Assembly: GCA_963978895.1 (NCBI GenBank)
Contig: OZ022238.1
Span: 44,223,310 to 44,287,309, forward strand
Direction of reading: 5' to 3'
DNA length: 64,000 nucleotides
Source of the DNA: Erpobdella octoculata
Taxonomy: Eukaryota; Annelida; Clitellata; Hirudinida; Erpobdellidae
Positions 1 through 24,180 of the stretch are shown piece by piece. Both the position numbers and the translations under genes were made by a program. The notes under the pieces were generated by a model. That model did no database searches. It saw only the letters and a program-made list of their open reading frames with translations, and was not told the origin of the DNA. Positions within the stretch are counted from its first letter, which is position 1, and each line of letters opens with the position of its first letter.

Positions 1-346
1 TCTATCTATAGATAGGTATAGCTACCTATATAGATAGGTACCTACCAGGCGGTAATTTGATAACCGCTCTCTAAATTATTCGTCTGCCTAGGTATAAATA
101 CGAACCAGAAAAAAAATCTTAAGCATAATTTTGCAGTTAAACAAATCTGTATTATTATAAAGTGCATAAGTGTTTTTACAAGCTTTCAATTAACTTCACT
201 CTCTGTTGTAATACATTTTTAACCAATTTATCGTATAGCTAGAAAGGTCTGAAACATTCAACATAAACGTTAATTAAATGACTACGCGTTATTTAATAAC
301 TAAAAACTTAAGAACTTGTTTTGCTAAAAAAAACCTTTTTCGATTT

Positions 347-1033
347 TTATTACCAATGCTTTTATTAACTCGTCGGCTCTGTTTCTCTGTCTGTCTGTTT
401 CTCTGTCTGTTTACTTAATTTTCTTGAGGATTTTATCGAGGGGTTTCTTGAGGGTTTTCTTGAAGGTTTTCTTGAGGGTTTTCTTGAGGGTTTTCTTGAG
501 GGTTTTCTTGAGGGTTTTCTTGAGGGTTTTCTTGACCACAAAACGCTAACCGACTGGCAGACTATTTTACCAAGTTAACACGAACCACACTCACTGACCG
601 CGATTCTCAAGCGTGTACGAAATTTTCATGAAAATAGTTGAGATATTTAAATTCGATGCTTTTTGATGATATTTTTATTATTATTACCAATGCTTTTATT
701 AACTCGTCGTCTCTGTTTCTCTGTCTGTCTGTTTGTTTCTCTGTCTGTTTCAAATCTTGCAATCAATTTTTGAGTCACTTCCTGATGATAGATTTTTTCA
801 AATTTTGCATACATGCTTAAAATAGAAGACACTGCAATATTCAATTATTAGTTTTACAATAAGTCAATTAATTTAGATAATTTTAATTAATTTTGATATT
901 TCGATATAATTAAGATATTTCGACTTTAACATAAAATAAAAGAGTAATATAAGAACAAATTGATTGCAAAATTTGTGTTTTAATTACATATGAGAGCATT
1001 GGTTTTAAAAATTCGTTTTTAATTTACTTGTTT
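347..1033 (+). repeat. Composite dispersed repeat, copy A
   Basis: A partial copy (347-413) and a near full copy (674-1033) of a roughly 350-bp dispersed sequence starting ACCAATGCTTTTAT flank a 12-bp minisatellite and about 140 bp of unique DNA. The same arrangement recurs at 16757-17573 with near identity, except that copy A has lost about 120 bp of its first partial unit. Single units recur at 38897-39319 (reverse), 52902-53248 and 56537-56750. The unit starts ACCAATGCTTTTAT and carries the inverted form (AAAGCATTGG) near its end. No coding capacity is seen. Confidence 0.85.
419..535 (+). repeat. 12-bp minisatellite (TTTTCTTGAGGG)n
   Basis: About nine tandem units, the first two slightly degenerate, lie inside composite repeat copy A. 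The same array lies in the sister copy at 16973-17078. Confidence 0.9.
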
Positions 1034-1728
1034 AAAATTACTAGTTTGGTTTAGTTTATTATAATAAGTTTAATCTATTTAGTTGTCCATAAACCAATCT
1101 TGATATTACAAAACATATTAGACAAATTACTCTTTTTTTGTAACGTAAATTTTTTTAAATCTATTTTCGTTAAGCGTTGCCAGAGTAATTTGCACTTTTT
1201 TGTTAAGAGTGAAAATAAGAGCACCCACATCTACGATGAAACATGTAGGATGAAGCTGTCTGTCACTCCACAGATTACGAGCAGACTCACGTCTAGGTGG
1301 TTGGCGTAGTACTTCCAAGCATAGTTTGAATGAATAAAAAAGATGGAGAAGACTCTCGAGCCTTGGCCATGATGGCGTTGCTTGTGTAGAGTTCTGCAGA
1401 AATGCGTGCAGCCTAACTGATGAGGGGGGAGGTATACAACTTGCGTGTGCTGCACACACAAGTTGTTCTGCTGCAACTGAACTGAACAGTTCGCTTTTTT
1501 AGCTTGTGTTTACGAAATGAATTCGTTGGATGCCGAGCGTATTAACAAATCGAAATAGATTCAGTAAAAATATTATTCACCTTCAAGTTTGATTATTTTT
1601 GAAGGAAATTTCGATTAATAGAAGGAATAAAAAACTCAATGTTGATTTCTAATAAACAATACGATTTAAATACGTTTTATTTATAACATGCACTGCCGGT
1701 AGCGAAAATAAGTAAATTTTCTCTTAAA
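1034..1728. other. 5' flank of the PDZ gene
   Basis: No gene or repeat is recognised. The stretch 1220-1480 is less AT-rich than its surroundings and may hold promoter or 5' UTR sequence, but no core promoter motif can be supported. Short open frames here overlap on opposite strands and look like chance. Confidence 0.4.
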
Positions 1729-4700
1729 ATGACCAAGCAATCAGTTGTAACATTGCCCGGTGGACTTCCATTAGGCTTCCGACTTTCTCCTTTAAACGAT
1801 GAAGAAAAGTATTATTGCGTCTCTAAGGTTGGTTTTCAAACTTTTCTTTTGTAGATCAGTAGGTAATCACGTGTTTCAAAGTGAAAACTAGGTCGGTTTA
1901 AATTATTTAGTTAGATTCCAACGATTCTTAGGATTATTGTACTTGTAAAAATACAGACTCGCCAGTAATCGTCTTTCACATATACTAGTAAATTAGTTAT
2001 TTTATTTTAAATGTAGTTAACTTGTATTAGAAATGAATTAAGGTGTTCATAATATGTACGATTTGTTGTTTTGTGATGGTGCTCGCCTACGTGTCTCTAT
2101 TGTTGTTATAAGAAAAAATTTTTCTACAATTTTATTTGTAGTTCACATTGGTAATGTACAGAACTGTAATCTCAGCTTTATTTTTAAATTGTTTAATTTT
2201 TTGCAAATAATCTAAAAGTCAACTTGCTTCGTTCGTCATCTTGCCACGCTTTCCCCTATTTCTAAGTTTTTGTGAAATTGTTGAAGATCTGAAATTTTTG
2301 GTTTAGGTGTTGTCGTACAAAAATGTACACATTTAAGTAGGTTATTGGTTATAAAAATTTTGCATTTTAATTAAGTTGACGATTCGTTATTCTTTCTTAA
2401 ATATTAATAATTGATGACTATAATACGCATATTATCAGATAAGTTTAGATATTATAAACTTTTATTCTGTTTATGAAAATAGAGCAACATTTGGTAAAAA
2501 AATATAATTCAGTAAAAAATTGCTGTGAAAAAAATAAGTGAGGCTTTTCAGGCTTCTAGTTATTCTTCAATCGTACACAGACTCGCGAAGCCACCATAAT
2601 TTGATTATAAAAAAAAGAACTACAATTTTTACTCCTCGAAAAAAAGGAACACTGTGCTGGATATGAAAAATCAAACCATGCACATATGAATGAATAACAA
2701 AATAATTAATACCGACGCACTCAACGTAGACATCATAGCAGCATAGTTTCTATTTATAGAAGTAAAAAAAATAAAAAATATATTATTGTTTGTATTTAAT
2801 ATCAGTTGCTGGACAATGTTTGGATCTTTTTTTAAATGCAGATTCGGCAGCACAGCAAAGCGGAAAAGTCCGGTCTTCAAGTTGGTGACGTTGTGCTCTG
2901 TGTGAATGGGATCAGCTGTGAAAATCTCTGTCATCTTGCAATCACGGCTCTCACTGATATCAGTGACATGCTAACGCTTCTTGTGTTGAGGTTTTTTTAA
3001 TGGTTTATCAAGAACATATAATGATCAGATAAGTCTTAATAGTTAAACAAATTTTGGTCATAAATTTCAGAGGTTCGAAAGATCCTTCAGAAGTGGGCAA
3101 CGCATTCGCTTCCCTGGGACAATCAGTTCGCCGCTTGAATGTAAAAGAAGTTTCAGAGCTTACGGGAAATCAAAACATGTCTGTGACGAGAAGGCAGTCT
3201 ACAGGTTGTATTTCGCAAACGATTCAAAGTGACTCTCTGAAACAGAACCAGCCGAAGCTTTTCGGCGCCAACAAGTTCAAACCGACGGACTTCAGTCCTT
3301 ATCCGAGAACAAACATTCGGGAGAGACATCAAGATTTTAAATCCGACCCCGAAGAAAAAAAACCGGAAGATGGAAGTAGAACCATAGAACGAAAAAGGCG
3401 CGAAAGAACCAGACTTGAAAACGGTTCAGAAAAGCGCCACATAGTTCCGTCGCGATTAAAGAACATTGCTCAAACGACAGAAATTTTGGAAAAAGAATAC
3501 GAAGAAGAACTGCGTAGAGAATGTAATTTACAAATGTTTGAAGAAAGAAGGAAAAATTTGACTAACTCTTTGGAGTTACCAGTGATAAAAAGAAACATGA
3601 GATGTGCATCAGAAGAACCTCGGTACAAGACCAATATGCAGTTTAATCTTTCAACTGAAGAGATGAAACAGAAACAAAAATTGCCCACGGTTCAAACTAA
3701 AGTCAGCATTAGACGATTTTCATTAGCAACTCCTGGAGAGAAACCGTCTTCCAATTATTCCGTCTCTGAACCGCAGAGCCAAAGTTCAACAGCGGTGACT
3801 GAAAAACCTAAAAGCAAATTGAATTACACGCCCATCCAAATGAAGCCACTTACATCTAGTTCAGTTGTTCCGCGGAGGGCACAGTTTTCAATAAGGTCGA
3901 ATTCGATTATAGGAATTCCTTCAAGATCCGATGTCAACTCTGAGCACCAAGATGACAGCAGACGCACAGTAGCACACCAGCACAATCAACCGATTTCGAT
4001 ACAAAATCACCTTTCTGCCGGCAATTCAGAGAGGAGTAGAAATGAATCATCGAGGATAGAATCAGACAGAGCAGCTGATTCGAATTCAATGCTAAATAAA
4101 AACGTAGAACTTTCTAATAAACAAGAAAACACAACAGCTGTTTCCATCATTCAGCGCAAAGCCCCGCTTATAGCATCTTCTTCGACCAAACAACAAATAA
4201 AACCCGCTATCAGACCGCGATCAAATAGTCTCAGTTTCATTTCTACTGGAAAAAAACCTTCGACTCTTTCTTCAAAGTTCGAACGGCCGACTAACTTTGC
4301 ATTAATAACAGGTTCTAACAAGCTTCAGAAAAAGCAGTTGAACTCCGATGTACAGGCTCACATCTCAACCCCCAACAAGATTGCCGACAAGCACGGTTTG
4401 TTAGCGTACGACAGCCCTGAGAACGATTCTGCTAACAAAAACAAACTCATTTCCAGCAACATAAACAACAACTTCAATTTGAATGAAATCAGATCTAATG
4501 CAAATGAAAAAGTCGACAGAGTTGATTTATTTTCCGAGGCCACGAAAGGTTCTCTGAGTGGAGCGAACACAGGGGAGCCAGCGAACACAGGGGAGCCAGC
4601 GAACACAGGGGAGCCAGCAGCGCCGTCTGCCGTACCATCGAGAGAGAGGAAATTTTCGTTCAGCAGTAGATCGCTAGTAAATAATCCCACTCAACTCACG

Positions 4701-6268
4701 AATGTCGTCAGCAAGGCAGTGAAAATAGAAAACAAGCCTTTCATTAAATCGCTAAGTCGTAGTTCCAGTGTTCCACCGCAAGATATTGAAAGTAAGAATA
4801 ATCTGCATGATATGTAATTTTTTTATAAATAAAAATTTATTTAATCCATTGCTACAATAACATTTTAAAACATATTAATGAAAAATATTTGTAATAATAA
4901 TTTTTTCAAGGTTTCATTTCTTCAAATTCGTCTTCAAAAAAAGAACCGCATTTTCGAGCACCAATCAGCGGAACTACTGTCTCGACTCAATCAACTTCAT
5001 ACAACGTTCGCACCCCTTCGAGTTATCAGCCGACTAAATTAGCTGAAAATCAAAAACCTCATAGCTTTAATTCGCCGGTTCAACCGACTAAGCATTTTCA
5101 GCCAAACAATGCTGAGCAAACTTCTAATCAACAAATGATTGGTTCAAATCCCGATCGCTTGTTGGAAGCAAATAAGCAGTTTCATCATCAAAATCTCCAG
5201 CACGGGCATCTGTTTTCTCCAGAGGAATCTTACAAGTACACACCTGCTATACAGCAAGCAGTTATTTACAACCATCAACCAATAAATTCTTCTCCGCAAC
5301 AACAAGATCGTAATTTTCGACCACCATCAGGTGCTGTTCGTCCGTCAATCACATTTCAGCAGTCGGATGTTCTTCCACCACCCAAGTCATTTCAATCACC
5401 AAAATCTTTTCATTCACCAACAAGCTATCAGCCATCAAACACTTTCTTACCATCAAATACTTCACAATCTACAAATACTTTTCAACCTTCGAATACTTTA
5501 CAACCCGCTAATAGTTTCCAGCCAGCAAATGCTTTTCATCGTTATCCCCAGCAGCGCGTTGAACCAACTTTTCAAATGCACCCATATCTTCCACGTGGTA
5601 CACCGGAAAATAATTTTGTCCAGCGGCCTTTGTTATTGTCTAATTACTCTCTCCAGCAATCACCTTACACAATTCAACGTCCAATGATTTCTCCACATAA
5701 TCAAAATTCTCTTCAGCGTTCATTCCTTCCCGGTCAACAAAATTTTTCCCAGCTAGAACGATCCCAAACTACTCAGCTTCCATCTCCAATTCAAACTCAA
5801 CCAACTACTCGACCGAGCAATAAAATCAACTACCAACCAGTCGGTTTGTCTCCTAATCGCCAGCCGATGCCAAATTTGAATGTCAATACTAGGCCACAGA
5901 TGTGGCGACCTTCTTCAGCCAAACCAGATTATGCCAAAATTAACGTTCCTAGAACGTTGGTCTCGAACCAAGTACTGCTTGCCAGAAGCAAATTTGAACG
6001 TCCTCAACTAAACATGAATTACCAACAGCCATCTTCGATGGCAAAATCTTTGCAATCACCTACCGACACGTTCAACAACAACAATCCAAATGTACAGAAC
6101 ATATACGCCACTTTGCCTCGCCGACAGCAAACCATGGACTCAGCCAGCAGAAGTGCGTCTGCAAGTAGAGCACCTGTAAACGTATGGTCACCTGGTCTGA
6201 CTGATGTCGCACCATTTGACAGGCGATACCAAGGTGGACAGTATAATGATCGCTACAAAACGAACTAA
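1729..6268 (+). CDS. PDZ-domain protein with long disordered tail
   Basis: Exons 1729-1827, 2842-2990, 3071-4791 and 4911-6268 join in frame to 1108 aa. All introns are GT-AG and the last donor is a strong GTAAGA at 4792. Residues about 5-83 form one N-terminal PDZ domain: the carboxylate-binding loop reads PLGFRL (14-19), followed by SKAEKSGLQVGD and a DISDMLTLLVLR strand, the style found in PDLIM/ZASP and SYNPO2 proteins. The remainder is low complexity: a basic/acidic helical stretch rich in E and R (about 220-247), three GEPANT-type repeats (about 582-600), and from residue 658 a Q/P/S/N-rich region with short Q-P-S-N-T-F-like repeats. No LIM domain follows, so this is not a full-length LIM-type Enigma protein. 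By analogy with PDLIM and SYNPO2 proteins it may be an actin or Z-disc scaffold, but that is inference. The start ATG directly precedes the PDZ fold. The function is otherwise unknown. Confidence 0.85.
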
Positions 6269-7740
6269 GCTTATTTTTTTCTGTAAAGCTTTGATGACTC
6301 CGACTTCTAGTGTATTTGTAGTCTTATTATGACTACTCGTTGTCTTTCGTGAATTTTCTATTATCTATATCTGCTTAGTGCTCATTCTCTTTTCGAAATC
6401 AACCACGATTTTTGAGTGTCGGTGTTCAGTTTGCAATCTTGTGATGTCACCAAATGTTTTTTTTTTCGTTTTTTGTTTTGTTTCAAGTAATGTAAACATT
6501 GAACAAGCTAATCAAAACAACTTTAAAGACATGATTTTCCCAAAAAAAATTAATTATTAAATAATGTGTTGTCATCTATCTAATGTTTATGCAGACAGCA
6601 TCAAAGCTCGAGCTAGTCAAGAAGTTTTGTTGAAAATTTATAACAAAATTCCGCCTAAACAGACATGTATTAATCAAAATGTACTAGTTAAATTATTCAG
6701 AAGCGAATTGTTCCAAAAACTTTAGAACCAAATGCCATACAAAATTTCCATGGTCAAAATGTCCCAAGACAAAATTTTTCGAATCAAAGGTCAGGTGAAC
6801 AAAATCCGTCAAAATTTTTTTGGACAAAATGTTCTAAACGAGACAAGTACATATATATTTTGACATTTTATATTTCTATAAGCCGTGCAATAGCTCAACT
6901 AACACAAATGAAAATAAACGAGCAAATGACAATTTATAGCCGCCCTACAAATGAATCGACACAGACAAAGTGTGTAAAGTGTAAAAGGTCACGAAAGCTT
7001 TAAACTATTATGTTTAAAAGTAATCTTTAAGGCGGCCGTACGATCGAGCGAGTTTCAAAGCCAATGGATAATATTAACCGTGTTGTCCAAAAGATTTAAA
7101 GAATAGCAGAGTTTTTGAATTAAGCCCGTGCTGAAGAAAGAGTCAAGAAGATGAAAACTCACTGTAACTTCAGCAGACGTCTAACTGCAAAAAATGCGAC
7201 AGCCATCCAGTTCAGGCTGAATCGAAAGAAAGTTCGTGTAGCAATTTGCCATATGGAGAGCTACGCCACAGTCTTCTGAACACAGAAAAACTAGAGTTCT
7301 GCACGGGCCAATTTTTTGCAGCTAAGCCCGTCGAAAACTCATCCCGGTCCGTTTCATGGGCACAAAATTCCAAGCCCGGTTCGTGCTGAATTGGGACCGG
7401 TCCATGCAGACCTCTAATACTGACGATGACGATAAACATTTAAACTACATGAATTTGATATATATAGATATGCAAATAAGGTTAATGGTAGGATCACTAA
7501 GCAGTTGAAAAGAAGCGTCGCATTGTAGTCATTGTTAAGTCGCCGAATGTAAATAATACTTTTTTTATTTTCTAATTTCGGTTGTAACTTACCTACTGCT
7601 GACGAACTTTTATAAAACCAGGAAGTCCCGTTTGTAACAATAACGTCTACACTTTTAGAGCAAATTTAATTTGTTTGCAAAAAGTTTATAAATGTTTCTG
7701 CCGTTATAAGTGATTTATATTTGAACCACTATCACTTCAA
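6269..7740. other. Intergenic; diverged H1 repeat fragment at 7284-7405
   Basis: No gene is seen between the PDZ gene and the first PH-SH2 gene. The segment 7284-7405 has the CTGCACGGGCCAATTTTTT and GGCCCG-type phrases of the H1 dispersed family and is an old remnant. The rest is AT-rich with nothing recognisable. Confidence 0.55.
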
Positions 7741-18330
<10,590 letters not shown>

Positions 18331-19867
18331 ATGAATGAATGAATGTAGCGTTATTACATGCATCTTGTTTATTTTTAACTGTTTTTGTAGCGGTGTTTCG
18401 TTGCTTTGTCACAATAATGTGGTAATCCAAACATTTCAGAAAATTTGAAAATAAGTTAAAAAACTGGAATAAAAGTGAAATGATTTAATAAAATTAATTA
18501 ACATTAATTAGATGTTTATTATTTATTTTCTAGTAAATAAAGTTCAAGATTTAATTTTTTCTACTTAGGAAATTTGTGATACTTTTTCGAAGAATTATCG
18601 CCTGAAAGCAGTTAGTGACAAAAATGGTACCATAGTCACTTGAAAATATTTTTTGTCAGTAAATGTTTTAAATTCACGTTTATTTATGTGTAAACTGGGT
18701 CAAGGCCCTATTTTAAGTACTGGTATCGCAAAAAGTGTCAATCTTGAACACTTGTTTTTGATTTCATTGGTACGTTTTATGGCTTTAATTGAGCATTAAC
18801 CAAGTTTGAAAACTTTAGAAAATCCGAAAGTTTTGTTATACCGGTAAACGTAAGAAAATCTCAAATCTTTCTTTTAATAAAATCAGTTTGAACAGTTGGA
18901 AAGTTCGAAAAATCCGAAAATGTTCAGAAATTTTGAAAACTTTAAAGTTAATAATTTTGATTGTATACACTTGTTTTTAAATTTCCTGGCACATATTTTC
19001 ATGGTTGTACATAATTGCAACGTTAGAATCTGTTGATAAAAACACTTTTGAACCAATTTTAAAAATTTCGAAAAAAGTCGCAAAACTTTACAATACTTTT
19101 GAAATTCTTTCACAAACCCTTTTCCAAAATACTTCAACACACATTTTTATTACAATACTTTCACAACATTTTCACAATACTTTCATTATATTTTCACTTT
19201 TTCTCATAACTTTTAAATACTTTTACAATAACATCACAAAAGTTTATCAATATTTTTAAATTACTAAACAATACACAATTGGACTATTTTCACAAAATGT
19301 TTTCAATACTTTTACAATGCTTTCACAAAACTTTTACATAATTTTTACATTACCATCACAATACTTTCACCAATCATATAAATAAATTTTTAATAATTTA
19401 AATACTTTTACAATAACATTACAAAATTTTCTCAATATTTCTAAATTATTCAACAATACACTATCGCAATAATTTTACAAAACTTTTCTAATACTTCCAC
19501 GAAACTTTATTATAACTTACAAAAAAAATTGCAATACATTTGCAAATGGCTTACAATACCTTTGCCAATTTTCCAAAATACTTTTGCAATTTTTTTTAAA
19601 TACTTTTGCAAGTTCACAATACTTTCGCAAGTTGTTCACAGTACCTTCGCAAACTGCTAAAAATACTTTTTTTTATAATTTAATTCTGTTTTCAAATTTA
19701 TTTCCAAATAAACTTCAATAATACTTTTATAAATTTTTCTAATACTTTTACATTTTTTAAATATTTTTCTAATACTTTTACATTTTTTAAATATTTTTAT
19801 AAAATTTTCACAATAATTTAGCACTATTTTTTACAATTTTTAGCAACACATCAACAATCTATATATA
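18331..19867. other. Intergenic, degenerate CAATACTTT-type repeats
   Basis: The 3' flank of SH3BP2 paralogue A begins with an ATGA microsatellite at the stop codon and AATAAA-like hexamers near 18467 and 18489, plausible polyadenylation signals. From about 19080 the sequence is a loose, highly diverged array of ACTTTTACAATA/CAATACTTTCACAA phrases. No gene is seen. Confidence 0.5.
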
Positions 19868-21327
19868 TAAAAGAACATGTCCTGACTGACTGACTGACTG
19901 ACTGACTGATAATCAACGCCGAGCTCACACGCCTCATCCTAGGAACGTGAAATTTGGAACTTATATTACTTTTATAGCGTAAACATCCGCTAAGAAAGGA
20001 TTTTTGAAAGATTTGCTCCTGAGGGGAAAAAACTGGAAAACAAACTTTTTTCTAAAACAATGTATATCTCGAAAACTAAAAATTAGGAAATTTTGAAATT
20101 TGGTATATGGATTTTTCTTAAAAAATAAAAAGATACGTGTTTCACCATTTTTTGAAAATTCGGTTTCCCGGACCTCAAATGTTGGTTGGAAAATTGGGTT
20201 ATTTGGTTTTTAAGTAGCTGCTACTCAAAAACTGTGAATGCTACAGGAGTAAAAATTAGTATTTTGTTTCTACTCCCAAAATAATGAAATAGGTGTTTTA
20301 GCATTTTCTGAAAATTTGGTTTCCAGGACTTCAAATGTGGGGTGGAAAATAGTGTTATTTGTTTTTCAAACTAACTGCTACTCAAAAACTGTAAATACCA
20401 CAGATGTAAAAATTAGTATTTAGTTTCTATTCTAAAAATAAAGATATACGTGTTTTACCATTTTTTTTTTAAATTTGGTTTCCAGGACCTCAAATGTGGG
20501 ATGGAAAATAATGTTATTTGGTTTTTAATGTAACTGCTACTCGAAAACTGTAGATGCTGCAGGAGTAAAAATTAGTATTTGGTTTCTACTCCAGAAATAA
20601 TGATATACGTGTTTTACCATTTTTTGAAAATTGGTTTCCAGGACTTCAAATATGGGGTGGAAACTAGGATTACTTGGTTTTTAAAGTAACTGCTACTCAA
20701 AAACTGTAATTGCTACAAAAGTAAAATTAGTATTTAGTTTCTACTCTAAAAATAATGATATACGTGTTTCACCATTTTTTGAAAATTTGGTTTCCAGGAC
20801 CTCAAATGTGAAGTGGAAAAAGGGTTATTTGATTTTAAAATAACTGCTACTCAAAAACTGTAAGTGCTACAGATGTGAAAATTGGTATTTTGAGGTTTTG
20901 TGCCGGTCAAAAGTAGATGAGTTCAGTTTATCACCGGACGGACGGGCCAAGCCGTTATTTTAGGGTCTTCATAAGGCCCTGCCTAAACCTTAAATCAAGG
21001 TGGGACGGGCCGAGATTTTTAACCAAGTATATAAACATTTTAGTGATTTTAGGGTGTTCAGACGGGCCGGGCTAAACCTGAAGTCAAGGTGGGACGGGCC
21101 GAAGTTTTTCATCAAGTATATAGAACTTCTAGGCCTGTAAAAACGGGCCGGGCCCATATTAGACGGGCCGTGCCGGGCCAGGATATTCGGTTTTTGAAAC
21201 GGGCTGGGCCAAGTTGTCGACGGGCCGAGCCGAGACCTAAAAAATTGATCCGTGCAGTACTCTACTATGTATGCACGGTTCAAATTCTCTAATTTCATGC
21301 GAGCGAAGCCGCTACGGGCACTGCTAG
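19868..21327 (+). mobile_element. H1 Helitron-like repeat, copy 3
   Basis: Complete copy on the plus strand: AAAGAACATGTCC and (CTGA)n at the 5' end, tandem units of about 157 bp, a GGCCCG-rich distal part, the small hairpin AGCGAAGCCGCT (21302-21313) and terminal CTAG (21324-21327) before TATAATATA. Confidence 0.8.
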
Positions 21328-21832
21328 TATAATATACAATAAATACAATTTTCAATACTTGTGCATACAGTACCATACTTTCACAACATCATCACAATAC
21401 ATTTTATTATACTTTCACAAAACTCTTACAATAATTTCGACATTGCAAAAATTCTGAAAATTTTAAAACTAATTTAATACACTTGTTTTTATGGTAGTAC
21501 GTTTAATGTTATTTGTGATTGCAATTTTTGAATCTTTCCATGAAAAACCTTCGGAACCTAATTTAAAAACTTCAAAGAATCTGAGAGTTTTGTGATACTG
21601 ATACCAACCTTTAAAAATTTTGAAGTGCATATTTAATACAGCAAGCAACAATTTTAAATCCAAAAACATTTAAGAGAAAAAGCTTAAATGTAAAAATTAT
21701 AAAAATTTTGGGTTTAAATAAGTTAGCATAGGCTTGTTTGGGTTTGGTTTGTCAAGGGCAAAACAGATTTCTGGTTTGGTTTGGTCAACAACGAAGCTTG
21801 GGTTTGATTTGATCATAAGTAGTGTTCGAAGA

Positions 21833-22005
21833 TTTTACATTATTTTTTCAATACTTTATCGATACTTTTACAATATTTTTCAATACTTCTCCAATACATT
21901 TACAATATTTTTTTCAATACTTTTACAATACTTATTCAATACTTTTACAATACTTATTCAATACTTTTACAATACTTATTCAATACTTTTACAATAGGTA
22001 CTTTA
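21833..22005 (+). repeat. Tandem CAATACTTATT/CAATACTTTTA array
   Basis: Regular alternation of CAATACTTTTA and CAATACTTATT gives a period of about 22 bp, strongest at 21916-21990. It is a tidier version of the degenerate array upstream of H1 copy 3. Confidence 0.8.
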
Positions 22006-24180
22006 ACAATAACTGTTTTGTACTTTCATCAAACCTTTGCATTAGTTATAAATGTACTAATGCAGTATACTTTCAAAGTTCATTTTATGTTTTATATTAT
22101 ATAAGTTCACTTTGGTTTATTAATTGATTGATTTAAAAAAAAACTTTTGCAATATACTTTCACAACGTCTTCTCATTACTATAATTATTCTTCAACATTT
22201 ACATAATATATTTACAATACAACGATGACCTATGCCATTTTTGCTGAGGTTCTGAGAGAGAAACAATGTTGAGGCCAGCTCAGTCTTTCATTCACCTGTG
22301 TACTGGTATGTACGAATTGTACGATAAACAATTACCAGTCACCAGTGCCAAACCAAGTCAGTCTACGGCACGACTAAACTAAGGCAAGAGCTCTGCTGTC
22401 AGTTATGATTTATATTTGACTAGAGTTTGATCGGCAGCAAGCGCCTGTCTTTTTTAAAAATCTAGACTACATAATTATAAAATAGTCAAATAACACCCAC
22501 GCTGTCTCTTTGAATCTACCCAATAATCAACAGGTGAGCTTCCACGCGCATACACAGTAACACATACACATATAAACACTCATATACACAACTATATACA
22601 TATATACAACTATATAAACAACTTAACTTAAGTTTAGAAAAAAATTGACTACACTATGAAAACATACACACACGCCGACTATCGTCAACTTATTCCATAA
22701 AAAAATAACTAAGCAATAAACAAGTAATTTGCGAGCTATTAGCGACTCCGAAACATTATATAAGTAATTCCAGAGAAAATTGCTAGGCCTTCAGGGTCTA
22801 ATTTGCCCCGCAAGCCGCTATTTGAACAGCCGTCCCCTAAGGACTGCATGGGAATTACGCTAAGCATTCAACTAGTTATTCAAATTTTAGGCTGTAAAAT
22901 TTCGTCTTTGTTTTCCAACAATAATTTTCCTTTATAATCGGTTAATTTTTTTGATGCGGTAAAAATAAGATTTGAGCAACTATAATCATTGTTTTTTTAG
23001 ACTGAGATTCATTATGTCAAAGTTTAGTCGGAAGTAATTCCAATGACTTATCAATGTGCACGTACCAAGTCTTAATGATTACCTTTATATTGTAACAACC
23101 ATCAAGCTTACACACAAGAGCCTACAAGTTCAAGCCACACCGCTGTGTTGTACACTCTGTACTATTTACTTAATTTTTTTTATTTTATCTCAAGTTTACG
23201 AAACATTCAACGGCCTAGCGATTGTTGAGTATGTCAAATTTATAGCTCGCATATCAAGCTTTATAATCTAGCTACATCGACAGTTTTTCGTTTTCCTATC
23301 AGTCTGTCTGTGTTCGAGACGAAATGGAGAGAAGAAGGCTTTAAAATGAATTGCATTAGTTCAGCCGGTAACAAAACATCGTAATGTTCGGAAAAATTCT
23401 TGCGTGGCAGACTTATAACAGCACGTTTGTATGTGTGCAGGGATGGATCCAAGATTGTCCCCTTACTAGAGTATCAATCAAAAATTAGAAAATGGCCGTA
23501 GTTGAAAGTAAAATTGTTGAAAAATACCTACAACTACCCCCTTCCCCGATCATTAGCTTTTTTGAGACGAAAAAGTGTCTTTGAAAAATATTTGGGAAAA
23601 ATACCTACAAATATCTCCCATTATCATTATTTTTCTGTCTGCCTTCTTTCTGTATTTTTCTTGTTTGTTAATTTCTAGAAAATGTAGTTTTTGCTTAGTG
23701 GCAGTTTCTATGGCCACCCAACTTTGGAAGTTTTTTTTTAAAGTTACAGTGTTACAAATTTACAAAAAGTATAATCCGGGATCCGCTCGAATACGACTAC
23801 TATCCTTGAGCTAACACAAAAACTTTGGTTTGTGAAAAGTAGCCCAATCATTGATAGCGCTCTCTTTGATTCCATTGACTGTTACTAAAAATAATCCAGG
23901 GCTACAGAATTGGTAACGTTTTAGTTGGGACAGTCGTAAAAGTTTGGCCTTTCTAAAAATAGTTCGTCCAAAAGGTTAGGACGTGCTTTCAAAACTATTT
24001 TTACTGCCGTGAGTCAGCTATAAAAGGCTTACACTAACACAATAATACTTATTTGAAATCACTCGCTGTAGTGTTCATTTTTTTAAATCGGTTCAAGTGT
24101 GTTAGTGGGGATATTTATATTAGTTTGGCGTTTTAAGATCGAGATTTTAGATATCAACTTAGAACCCGTTTGGATTTGCC
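22006..24180. other. Intergenic region upstream of SH3BP2 paralogue B
   Basis: No supported coding exon. The stretch 22220-22900 is less AT-rich but shows no domain in any frame. There is a (CACATA)-rich stretch near 22560-22620. The region immediately upstream of 24181 presumably holds the promoter; no specific motif is claimed. Confidence 0.4.
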
